Assembly (NCBI GenBank): GCA_017468865.1
Contig: JAFUHM010000057.1
Span: 1-58,355, forward strand
DNA length: 58,355 nucleotides
From: Oscillospiraceae bacterium
Lineage (GTDB): Bacteria; Bacillota; Clostridia; Oscillospirales; Ruminococcaceae
Direction of reading: 5' to 3'
Both the position numbers and the translations under genes were made by a program. Within the stretch, counting starts at the first letter, position 1, and every line of letters starts with the position of its first letter. Positions 43,593-51,001 of this stretch are shown in pieces. The notes under the pieces are model-generated. The model worked only from the letters and a program-made list of their open reading frames with translations. It was not told the origin of the DNA and did not search any database.

Positions 43593-44555
43593 TCAGTAAA
43601 TATCCCATTTCTTGACAACGTCACGATGCTCCGTCTCCAGACCGAGGTTGTCAAGAAGCTCCTGTGCCGCATTGTATCCCATCTTCTTCTGACGGTTGTT
43701 CATAGCGGCGACTTCAAGGATGACAGCCAGGTTACGGCCGGGCTTGACCGGGATGGTAGAGCAGGGGACACGCACTCCGAGGATGGAGGTGTATTCGCTG
43801 TCCACGCCCATTCTGTCATAGACTTTCTCTGTATCCCAGGGCTCAAGCTCCACGATCATGTCTATCTTTTCCGTGACCTTGACAGAACCCATGCCGAAGA
43901 GCCTGCGGGCGTTTACTATTCCGATGCCCCTGAGCTCGAGGAAATGGCGGATGTTTTCGGGAGAGGAGCCTACCAGTGAAATGTTGGACACCTTTCTTAT
44001 CTCCACGGCATCATCCGCAACAAGACGGTGTCCTCTCTTGATGAGCTCGACTGCCGTTTCCGACTTGCCGACGCCGCTCTCTCCGAGGATGAGCATACCT
44101 TCGCCGCATACCTCCATCAGTACGCCGTGGCGTGTGATGCGGGGCGCCAGGTGAAGATTGAGATAGGCGATAAGTGCGGACATGAATGCGGAGGTGCTGT
44201 CCTTGGCACGCAGGAGAGGTACTTCATACTGCTGCGCCAGCTCCACCATTTCGGGGAAGTAGGGGAGTTCACGGGTGATGATGATGGCAGGAACGTGCTG
44301 TGCGAAAAGCATTTCAAGATGCTCTTTCCTTGCTGTCTCATCGAGGGTGGCAAGATATGCGAACTCCGCCTTTCCCACGATCTGCACACGTTCGTTGTTG
44401 AAGTATTCATAAAACCCCACAAGCTGCAGACCGGGACGGTTGATCTCGGTCTCGCTGACGAGCAGCTTCACCGCATCCGCAGGGAGGTAAATGCTTTCAA
44501 GGTTGAATTCGTCGATGATCTCTTTGAGTGTGACTGTATATTTTCTTTCAGACAT
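43593..44555 (-). CDS. hprK: HPr kinase/phosphorylase
   Basis: About 320 residues. A bifunctional enzyme that phosphorylates HPr at Ser46 when fructose 1,6-bisphosphate is high and reverses it when phosphate is high, the core of Firmicute carbon control. It has an N-terminal MurF-like domain (about 1-130), then the kinase domain with P-loop GESGVGKSE, GIGIVNARRLFG, and the signature PVKPGRNLAVILEVAAMN. The ATG at 44555 is chosen since the earlier ATG has no ribosome site. First gene of the run. Confidence 0.96.
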   Translation of the reverse strand: MSERKYTVTLKEIIDEFNLESIYLPADAVKLLVSETEINRPGLQLVGFYEYFNNERVQIVGKAEFAYLATLDETARKEHLEMLFAQHVPAIIITRELPYFPEMVELAQQYEVPLLRAKDSTSAFMSALIAYLNLHLAPRITRHGVLMEVCGEGMLILGESGVGKSETAVELIKRGHRLVADDAVEIRKVSNISLVGSSPENIRHFLELRGIGIVNARRLFGMGSVKVTEKIDMIVELEPWDTEKVYDRMGVDSEYTSILGVRVPCSTIPVKPGRNLAVILEVAAMNNRQKKMGYNAAQELLDNLGLETEHRDVVKKWDIY

Positions 44556-44584
44556 AAGGCAAGCCCCCATAACTTAATATCTAT

Positions 44585-44613
44585 ATTATAACACACTTCA
44601 TCTCAAAATGCAA
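44585..44613 (-). promoter_or_regulatory. hprK operon promoter
   Basis: On the minus strand TTGCAT (complement of 44608-44613) and TATAAT (complement of 44585-44590), 17-base spacer. Confidence 0.7.
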
Positions 44614-44733
44614 GATGTTGCACAAAAAAGTTACAGTGAAGCTCCGCTGAGGCAGCAAAGCGCACAAATCACGGAGGGATGCCCGAAAGCGTGCATCGGA
44701 AACAAAAGTTTACTTTTTTTTTACATTACTACA

Positions 44734-44762
44734 TTGTTTTATTTAACTTTATCTGTTATATT
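44734..44762 (+). promoter_or_regulatory. promoter of the Na/Pi cotransporter gene
   Basis: TTGTTT (44734-44739) and TATATT (44757-44762) with 17 bases between, about 75 bases before the ATG. A T-rich stretch lies upstream (44709-44722). No Pho box was recognised. Confidence 0.5.
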
Positions 44763-44838
44763 GTAACATGAGTAAGAATGAATATAAATTGTCTGTGCCC
44801 GGGATGAGTCGGGTATCAATGGGAAAGGATCGGTCGAT

Positions 44839-46605
44839 ATGTCCTTTTTTGATGTGCTGTCCCTTTTGGGCGGCTTGGCAATGTTTCTCTACGGTATGAG
44901 CCTTCTGAGCGACAAGCTGGAGAAGATAGCCGGCGGCAAACTGGAGCAGATCTTCGAGAAGATCACGTCCAACCGCTTCAAGGGCTTGCTCCTCGGTGTC
45001 ATCATCACCGCAGTGGTGCAGTCGTCAACAGCGACCACCGTTATGCTGGTGGGCTTTGTCAACTCGGGACTCATGCGGCTGTCGCAGGCGATAGCCGTCA
45101 TCATGGGCGCCAACATCGGCACTACCGTTACCACATGGATACTGTCACTGTCGGGACTTGACGGAGACAACTTTCTCATAAAGATGCTCAATCCGGTCAA
45201 TCTTTCACCGCTGGCTCTCCTTGCGGGAGTGGTCATGAGGATGATGTCAAAGAATGACCGCAAGAAGGACATAGGCGGCATACTGGTGGGCTTTGCGCTC
45301 CTGATGCTCGGTATGGGCGCTATGCAGGAATCAGTTTCGCCCCTCCAGGATTCACCAAAGTTTGCAAGCATACTCACCATATTCACCAATCCCGTGATGG
45401 GCATGGTGGTGGGCGCAGTCATAACGGCGATACTCCATTCGTCGGCGGCTTCCATCGGTATGCTTCAGGCGTTCGCCACAAGGACAGGACAGTTCACCTT
45501 CGGCATGGCGCTGCCTATCCTGCTCGGTCAGAACATAGGCACCTGCGTTACCGCTCTCTTCTCGTCGGTGGGTGCCAACAAGAACGCAAAGCGTGTCGCT
45601 GTGGTGCATCTGTACTTCAATTGCATCGGTGCTGTCATCATGCTGGTGCTGTATTACGGCCTTGATGCAATCTTTGACTTTGCCTTTGCGGATGAGATGG
45701 TCAACGGATTTTCCATTTCCGTGGTGCATACCGTGTTCAACGTGGTGACTACCATCATCCTTCTGCCCTTTACTTCATTCCTTGAAAAGCTGGCATATCT
45801 GACTATAAAGGACGATCCTGCGGACAACAGCGTAGAGATGCCCGTTGTGCTTGACGAGCGTCTCCTCAATACTCCCGGTATCGCCATCGAACAGACCAAG
45901 AACGTTACCAACCGTATGGCATCCATTTCCAAGAACACTATCTTCCTTGCCATAGACCTGATGAAGTCCTATGATGAGGACAAGGCGCAGATGGTGCTCA
46001 TGGATGAGGACTGCGTGGACAGATATGAGGACAGCATAGGCTCCTATCTTGTCAAGCTTTCCGGACGGAGCCTTGTACCGGAGGATAACAAGAGGGTAAG
46101 CCTCATACTTCACGCAATAGGGGATTTCGAGAGGATCTCCGATCATGCCGTGAATATCCTTGATTCCGCCAAGGAGATACATGAGAAGAACATAGGGTTC
46201 TCGGAGAGTGCCAAGCGTGAGCTTGAAGTGCTTTTCCGTGCATTGCAGGATATACTTGACATCACCGTGAAGGCATTTACCGAGCAGGATCTTTCCATTG
46301 CCCGCAAGGTAGAGCCTCTGGAAGAAGTGGTGGATGTACTGTGTGCAGAAATGAAGAACCGCCATGTGGAACGCCTTCAGGAAAAGATCTGCACCATAGA
46401 ACAGGGATTTATCTTCACGGATCTTCTGACCAATGTGGAGCGTGTGTCCGATCACTGCTCCAATGTGGCGGTAAATCTCATACAGATAAGCGAGAACGCC
46501 TTCGACAATCACCAGTACCTCAATCAGCTGAAGAAAGAGGACAACGAGGAGTTCCTGCGCAAGTTCGATGAATACAGCCTGCGTTATCTGCTCCCTAAAA
46601 TGTGA
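44839..46605 (+). CDS. Na+/phosphate cotransporter family protein with PhoU-like domain
   Basis: A 588-residue protein. Two Na/Pi cotransporter repeats carry QSSTATTVMLVGF and HSSAASIGMLQAF, with about nine membrane helices in residues 1-320. The C-terminal cytoplasmic part (about 345-585) is helical and PhoU-like, with paired ERISDHAVNI and ERVSDHCSNVAVN motifs. It probably imports, or as in some relatives exports, phosphate and senses its level. Ribosome site AAAGGAT. A short gap precedes tyrA. Confidence 0.93.
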   Translation: MSFFDVLSLLGGLAMFLYGMSLLSDKLEKIAGGKLEQIFEKITSNRFKGLLLGVIITAVVQSSTATTVMLVGFVNSGLMRLSQAIAVIMGANIGTTVTTWILSLSGLDGDNFLIKMLNPVNLSPLALLAGVVMRMMSKNDRKKDIGGILVGFALLMLGMGAMQESVSPLQDSPKFASILTIFTNPVMGMVVGAVITAILHSSAASIGMLQAFATRTGQFTFGMALPILLGQNIGTCVTALFSSVGANKNAKRVAVVHLYFNCIGAVIMLVLYYGLDAIFDFAFADEMVNGFSISVVHTVFNVVTTIILLPFTSFLEKLAYLTIKDDPADNSVEMPVVLDERLLNTPGIAIEQTKNVTNRMASISKNTIFLAIDLMKSYDEDKAQMVLMDEDCVDRYEDSIGSYLVKLSGRSLVPEDNKRVSLILHAIGDFERISDHAVNILDSAKEIHEKNIGFSESAKRELEVLFRALQDILDITVKAFTEQDLSIARKVEPLEEVVDVLCAEMKNRHVERLQEKICTIEQGFIFTDLLTNVERVSDHCSNVAVNLIQISENAFDNHQYLNQLKKEDNEEFLRKFDEYSLRYLLPKM

Positions 46606-46661
46606 TACAGACAAGTGACCGCTTTGCTGATGCAAAGCGTTCTCTGCGTAAAGGAGACAAT

Positions 46662-47492
46662 ATGAAGATAGTTACAGTCGGCCTGGGCCTTATCGGAGGC
46701 TCGCTCTGCAAGGCCATCAAGAAGCACACCAATCATCTTCTGGGCGGCATAGACATAGACCGCAAGGTGGTGAAGATGGCTCTGTCGCAGAATGCCATCG
46801 ACTACGAAGCCAAGGATGTTTCCGAGGCGGACATCACCATAATTTCCCTCTTTCCGCCCGACATCATCACCTACATCAAGGAGAATGCCGACCAGTTCAA
46901 GGAAGGCTCCATCGTCATAGACACAGCCGGCATCAAGAAGATGATCGTCGATGAGGTCACAGACCTGCTTGCACAGCGTGATGTCACCTTTATCGGAGTG
47001 CACCCCATGGCAGGCCGTGAGTTTTCGGGATTTGAGTATTCCCTTGACGACCTTTTCGACAATGCCAGCTTCATCATGACGCCCACGGAAAAGACCCCCA
47101 TCGAGGAACAGCGCATACTTGAAGACCTTGCCTACTCCATCCATTTCAAGAAGGTGGTCAAGGCTACTCCAGAAGAGCATGACCGTATAATAGCCTTCAC
47201 CAGCCAGCTTGCCCATGTGGTGTCCAACGCATATATAAAAAGCCCCACACATCAGGAACAGCTCGGCTTCTCTGCGGGCTCCTTCCTTGACCTGACCAGA
47301 GTGGCAAAGCTGAATGAGAATATGTGGACGCCCCTTTTCCTCATGAACAAGGATCCCCTCTGCTTCGAGATAGATTACATCATACAGCGGCTGACCGAAT
47401 ACCGTGATGCCATTGCGGACAACGATGCCCAGAGACTGCATGATCTGCTCAGAGACGGCAGGATCCTGAAGGAAAACACGCCTGTATTCTGA
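46662..47492 (+). CDS. tyrA: prephenate dehydrogenase
   Basis: About 276 residues. It oxidises prephenate (or arogenate) to make the tyrosine precursor. The NAD motif VGLGLIGGSLCKAI opens the protein, followed by GIDIDRKVV and the family's VHPMAGREFSGFEY. No ACT or chorismate mutase domain is fused. The ATG at 46662 has AAGGAG 5 bases upstream; earlier in-frame codons lack a ribosome site. No other aromatic pathway gene is nearby. Confidence 0.92.
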   Translation: MKIVTVGLGLIGGSLCKAIKKHTNHLLGGIDIDRKVVKMALSQNAIDYEAKDVSEADITIISLFPPDIITYIKENADQFKEGSIVIDTAGIKKMIVDEVTDLLAQRDVTFIGVHPMAGREFSGFEYSLDDLFDNASFIMTPTEKTPIEEQRILEDLAYSIHFKKVVKATPEEHDRIIAFTSQLAHVVSNAYIKSPTHQEQLGFSAGSFLDLTRVAKLNENMWTPLFLMNKDPLCFEIDYIIQRLTEYRDAIADNDAQRLHDLLRDGRILKENTPVF

Positions 47493-47508
47493 CAGATACA
47501 TCACATAT

Positions 47509-47571
47509 AAAACGCCTCCGTTCGGAGACAAAATGCCTCCCGAGGGAGACAAAACGCCTCCCAATGGAGGC
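47509..47571. repeat. three tandem 21-bp mini-hairpins
   Basis: Units at 47509-47529, 47530-47550 and 47551-47571. Each has AAAA(C/T)GCCTCC, a variable 4-base loop (GTTC, CGAG, CAAT) and GGAGRC. The stems are conserved and the loops differ. The third, continued by GTTTAT, makes a bidirectional terminator between tyrA and the 47581 gene. Confidence 0.85.
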
Positions 47572-47580
47572 GTTTATTTG
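47551..47580. terminator. bidirectional terminator after tyrA
   Basis: AAAACGCCTCC, loop CAAT, GGAGGCGTTTAT. It serves tyrA on the plus strand and the convergent membrane protein gene on the minus strand. Confidence 0.8.
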
Positions 47581-48366
47581 TCAGTCCGTGATATCCGTCT
47601 GTATGTCGGATACGGAGTTTATGGATATGAGGGTGTAGCCCGTACCGTTTCGCATGACAGTGTAATTCATGTACTTGAACGGCTTGTACTGTGTGCTGTC
47701 CTGTATCCATGAGGGCATGGGAGCGACGTAGCCTACACGGAGGGTGTATACGTCCCCGTCCTTTGTGATGCTGTCTATCTCCGGAGAGTATGTGAAGACA
47801 GAGGGCTGTTCGGGGATGCGGTAGGAGCGTATGCTCGGATCGTAGTAGAAGGTCACGTCGGAATTTGATATGGTGTGATGCTCAAGGGTAAGGTTGCTGC
47901 CGAATATCTTGTCTGCGTGCTGTTCTATGTCGATCTCGGGCACGGTGATATAGTCGAAGTCACGGGAATATCTGTCCTTGTCGGCGTACATGATTATATC
48001 CCATGCCGCCGCACTTATCATGGTGTCATTGCGGAAATGCTGTGACTGCTCGAATGAGGGCGGATCGCATATCATGACGGGGTAGATAAACCTTTCAAGA
48101 TCGTCCTTCAGTTCGTTGTTGTTGAGTATCCCCTGTGCCTTCCTGTACAGGAACACGCCCGTACAGCATATGCCCACGACAGACATTATCAGGACGAACA
48201 GACCCACGATGAAATGAAGGTGTCCGGTGGATGAGGGAGCCGCCTTTTCATCGGAAAGCTCGGTCATCTCGTTCACGTCTTCCTCAAATGCTTCATCGAG
48301 TATCGCCTTGATCTCGTTATCCTTCCTGACTTCATTGTTCTTTTTGTTCTTCTTGTTTCTGCTCAT
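47581..48366 (-). CDS. single-pass membrane protein of unknown function
   Basis: A 261-residue protein. A charged Lys/Asn/Glu-rich cytoplasmic N-terminus (about 45 residues), one membrane helix (about 50-73, FIVGLFVLIMSVVGICCTGVF) and an outer domain of about 180 residues rich in Tyr, Asp and Ile. No known domain is recognised. Its start overlaps the proA stop (ATGA), so it is co-translated with a metabolic enzyme with no obvious link. Confidence 0.78.
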   Translation of the reverse strand: MSRNKKNKKNNEVRKDNEIKAILDEAFEEDVNEMTELSDEKAAPSSTGHLHFIVGLFVLIMSVVGICCTGVFLYRKAQGILNNNELKDDLERFIYPVMICDPPSFEQSQHFRNDTMISAAAWDIIMYADKDRYSRDFDYITVPEIDIEQHADKIFGSNLTLEHHTISNSDVTFYYDPSIRSYRIPEQPSVFTYSPEIDSITKDGDVYTLRVGYVAPMPSWIQDSTQYKPFKYMNYTVMRNGTGYTLISINSVSDIQTDITD

Positions 48367-49604
48367 CTTATCTGACCGTTGCCGTCTATAAGGTACTTGT
48401 TTGAGGTGAGTTCATACAGTCCCATGGGACCTCTTGCGTGGAGCTTCTGGGTGGATATGCCTATCTCTGCGCCGAAGCCGAACATACCGCCGTCGGTAAA
48501 TCTTGTGGATGCGTTGACGTAAACGCACGCCGAGTCCACCTCGGCACGGAATTTAGCCGCATTGGAAAGGTCGTTGGTCACGATACATTCGGAGTGTCCC
48601 GTGGAGTATTTTGCGATGTGCTCGATAGCCTGATCTATGTCATCGACCACTCTCACGGAGATGATGTAGTCGCCGAATTCGGTAGCGTAGTCCTCTTCGG
48701 TCACGGGTACGACACAGTCTCCGAGGATGGCGGCGGTAGCCTCATCACCTCTGATCTCCACATTATGCTCATCGAGCTTTGCCTTGACCATGGGAAGGAA
48801 CTTGTCGGCGATGTCCCTGTGTACGAGAAGAGTCTCAAGTGCGTTGCAAACGGAAGGACGCTGTGTCTTGCCGTTGTCCGTGATCTCTGTGCCCATGCGC
48901 AGATCGGCGGATGCGTCTATGAAGATATGGCAGTTTCCCGAACCTGTTTCGATAACGGGAACGGTCGCATTCTCCACGACCGCACGAATAAGTCCTGCGC
49001 TCCCTCTCGGGATGAGCACATCCACATATCTGCACTTCATAAGAGCGGTGGTAGTCTCTCTTGAGGTATCATCGACAAACTGGATGATGTCCGGATCGAA
49101 TATATCCTTTACCGCATCACGCATGATGTCGGATATGCACTTGTTGGAGTTATACGCTTCCTTGCCGCCCTTGAGGATGACGGCATTGCCTGTCTTGAGA
49201 CAAAGGGTGGCGGCATCGGGAGTCACGTTGGGACGTGCCTCATATATCATGGCTATTACGCCGATGGGCACTCTTATCTTGGTGATGTGCAGTCCGTTGG
49301 GGCGGACGGTGCCGCTGTCTGTCCTGCCGATGGGGTCTTCGAGCTTGATAAGCTCACGGATAGAGCCGACGATCCCGTCGATGCGGCTGTCATCGAGCAT
49401 GAGCCTGTCTACGAGGGAGGTACGCATACCGTTTGCCTTTGCTGCGGCGATGTCCTTCTCATTGGCGGAGAGAATCTCACTGCGCCTGCGGTCTATCTCG
49501 TCTGCGATGCGCCCGAGTGCGGTGTTCTTGGTCTGTGTATCTGCTGTGGCAAGTGTCTTCTTGGCACGGACAGCATTAAGTCCTAAGGTATCTGTGTAAT
49601 TCAT
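48363..49604 (-). CDS. proA: glutamate-5-semialdehyde dehydrogenase
   Basis: A 413-residue NADPH enzyme that reduces glutamyl-5-phosphate in proline synthesis. Family stretches are RIRVPIGVIAMIYEARPNVT (read in parts), LKGGKEAYNSN, PRGSAGLIRAV, ETGSGNCHIF, and the C-terminal RFTDGGMFGFGAEIGISTQKLHARGPMGL region. Length is normal. proB is not adjacent, which is unusual. It overlaps the genes on both sides by ATGA. Confidence 0.96.
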   Translation of the reverse strand: MNYTDTLGLNAVRAKKTLATADTQTKNTALGRIADEIDRRRSEILSANEKDIAAAKANGMRTSLVDRLMLDDSRIDGIVGSIRELIKLEDPIGRTDSGTVRPNGLHITKIRVPIGVIAMIYEARPNVTPDAATLCLKTGNAVILKGGKEAYNSNKCISDIMRDAVKDIFDPDIIQFVDDTSRETTTALMKCRYVDVLIPRGSAGLIRAVVENATVPVIETGSGNCHIFIDASADLRMGTEITDNGKTQRPSVCNALETLLVHRDIADKFLPMVKAKLDEHNVEIRGDEATAAILGDCVVPVTEEDYATEFGDYIISVRVVDDIDQAIEHIAKYSTGHSECIVTNDLSNAAKFRAEVDSACVYVNASTRFTDGGMFGFGAEIGISTQKLHARGPMGLYELTSNKYLIDGNGQIR

Positions 49605-49990
49605 GGCAACTCCTGTCTGGTATCATTATCGGGATATCCTGTGTCTATCTCGGCGGACAGCACTCTCTCATCGGCTCTTATCTCCCCGAGAAGCGTCTGT
49701 ATCTCCTCATCCGATGATGCGGTCACTGTCAGAGCCCTTACGGTGAAGGGGTCATCCGTGCCCCCGAAAGGCTCCATGCCGAACTGCGTGAGGAAACTTC
49801 CGATATCCTCTTCCGATGTACCCTGTTGAAATCTGATGATAAGGCAGTGGGCAGCCGCAGGGCTGCTCTCATCCGTATATGCGGCTGTATCTATGATAAG
49901 TTCTCCCGAGCCTGTCATGGTGGCTTTCTCTGTTTCCGTCACGGTACACGCCGTAAGGCACAGCATGAGGAGGATCATCATATGCTTCAT
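49601..49990 (-). CDS. small lipoprotein of unknown function
   Basis: About 129 residues. The signal peptide MKHMMILLMLCLTAC ends in a lipobox (LTAC), so the mature protein is anchored by Cys15. The mature part is acidic and contains a region (CLIIRFQQGTSEEDIGSFL...VRALTVTASSDEEIQTLL) that looks like a small alpha/beta domain. The frame is open further upstream, but the ATG at 49990 follows GGGTGAT and a promoter ends at 50007. First gene of the proA unit. Confidence 0.7.
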   Translation of the reverse strand: MKHMMILLMLCLTACTVTETEKATMTGSGELIIDTAAYTDESSPAAAHCLIIRFQQGTSEEDIGSFLTQFGMEPFGGTDDPFTVRALTVTASSDEEIQTLLGEIRADERVLSAEIDTGYPDNDTRQELP

Positions 49991-50006
49991 TATCATCACC
50001 CAACAT

Positions 50007-50035
50007 ATTATACCACATAATCGGAGAATAATCAA
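50007..50035 (-). promoter_or_regulatory. promoter of the lipoprotein-proA operon
   Basis: On the minus strand TTGATT (complement of 50030-50035) and TATAAT (complement of 50007-50012), 17-base spacer. The sequence around the -35 (GAATAATCAATAGATAT on the plus strand) is shared with the ruvC promoter. Confidence 0.75.
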
Positions 50036-50183
50036 TAGATATATCAAAATTTTAAGACCGAGGGGGCGTATCATAACTCCGATGGGGCGCAGGCACCGCC
50101 CGACCTTGCGATTAAACGGAAGTGAGCCGACAGATACATCGAATACATAAAGCAGGATAAACGTGCTTAAACTCAGAACGGGT

Positions 50184-50431
50184 GCAGGCACCGCCTGCCC
50201 TGCCGAGCCGTTCAGCGTATGTCCCTTACAAATGAATGAACGAAATGGGCGCAGGCACCGCCTGCCAGTCGAGCCGTTCAGCGTATGTCCTCTACAGATG
50301 AATGAACGAATGGGGTGCAGGCTCAGCCTGCCCTGCCGAGCCGTTCAGCGTATGCCCTCTACAAATGGATGAACGAATTGGGTGCAGGCTCAGCCTGCTG
50401 AATGAACGAATGGGGTGTGGGCACCGCCCAC
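50184..50431. repeat. 66-67-bp tandem repeats with GC-rich hairpins
   Basis: Five hairpins start at 50184, 50251, 50317, 50384 and 50417. The first two are GCAGGCACCGCCTGC, the next two GCAGGCTCAGCCTGC and the last GTGGGCACCGCCCAC, so both arms change together. Between them lies a conserved linker (GAGCCGTTCAGCGTATG, then AATGAACGAA). Spacings are 67, 66, 67 and 33 (the last unit truncated). A weaker relative lies at 50087-50101, and the same hairpin ends each 95-bp unit near 29767 and 29862. Confidence 0.9.
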
Positions 50432-50449
50432 CAAAATTTTGAAAACCCC

Positions 50450-50478
50450 TTGACAAATCAGGGAGAAAGGGGTATAAT
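50450..50478 (+). promoter_or_regulatory. promoter of the double-glycine peptide gene
   Basis: TTGACA (50450-50455) and TATAAT (50473-50478), 17-base spacer: a consensus promoter 19 bases after the last hairpin of the array. Confidence 0.8.
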
Positions 50479-50522
50479 TACCTAAAAGGATATATCAGCG
50501 GAAATCTGTTCTGCCGACCGGT

Positions 50523-50547
50523 GCAAGGCAGCGGGACGGTGCTTTGC
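50523..50547 (+). promoter_or_regulatory. hairpin in the peptide gene leader
   Basis: GCAAGGCA (50523-50530) pairs with TGCTTTGC (50540-50547), including one G-U pair, within a leader of about 95 bases. No riboswitch class is recognised. Confidence 0.35.
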
Positions 50548-50578
50548 GGATAGTTCCCTTCAGATCGAGGTGAAACAA

Positions 50579-50806
50579 ATGGAGGCTATGGAAATGGAAC
50601 TCGATATGCTTGAAAAGGTGACCGGAGGAGTTGCTGCTGCCGATGACAAAGAGGCTATGGAGACTTTCAAGACTGCATGGAGCGCACTCGGGCTCGATTC
50701 AAAGTATAAGTCTCATGTCCGCAATCAGGTGGGAGACAACTGGATCAAGGACGGCTGTGTGGTAAGTGCAGAGGACTACATCAATTCATGGCTCGCCGGT
50801 AAGTAA
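50579..50806 (+). CDS. small peptide with double-glycine-type leader (bacteriocin-like)
   Basis: 75 residues from the ATG at 50579, which has GAGGTG 7 bases upstream. The first 17 residues, ending ELDMLEKVTGG, resemble the leaders of class II bacteriocins and related peptides that are cut after Gly-Gly by a peptidase-containing ABC transporter. The predicted product of 58 residues (beginning VAAADD) is mildly charged, has one Cys and an aromatic helix-like stretch (ETFKTAWSALGLDS). No transporter, immunity or modification gene lies nearby. It could be an exported peptide served by a distant transporter, or a cytoplasmic protein with a chance match. Confidence 0.6.
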   Translation: MEAMEMELDMLEKVTGGVAAADDKEAMETFKTAWSALGLDSKYKSHVRNQVGDNWIKDGCVVSAEDYINSWLAGK

Positions 50807-50839
50807 TGTCCGGTCTGTGGGAATATGTTTAAGATCGTA

Positions 50840-50876
50840 AGCCGTGATGTCTCTTTCGGGGTGTCACGGCTTTTTA
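50840..50876 (+). terminator. terminator of the peptide gene
   Basis: AGCCGTGA (50840-50847) pairs with TCACGGCT (50864-50871), then TTTT. Confidence 0.85.
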
Positions 50877-50907
50877 GGGGCGGTGCCCCGAAACCCTGCG
50901 GGGTTTT
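50877..50907. repeat. GC-rich palindromes after the peptide gene
   Basis: GGGGCGGTGCCCC (50877-50889) and AAACCCTGCGGGGTTT (50891-50906, then TT). The second resembles a terminator. They look like another extragenic repeat. About 90 AT-rich bases then lead to the next gene with no clear promoter. Confidence 0.55.
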
Positions 50908-51001
50908 TGAACTTATTTGGTCAATTATTAAAGGAATATCCATTGCATATTTTCTTGTAATGTGATATAATGGATAAAATCACATTCGGAGGTCTTTGAA
51001 C

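Noticed and set aside
50163..50372. Open frame across the hairpin repeat array, with a repeated peptide
   Set aside because: The peptide repeat only reflects the DNA repeat (66-67 bp, partly out of frame), and there is no ribosome site.
50184..50431. CRISPR array
   Set aside because: The whole 66-67-bp unit is repeated, with no unique spacers, and no cas genes are in the window.
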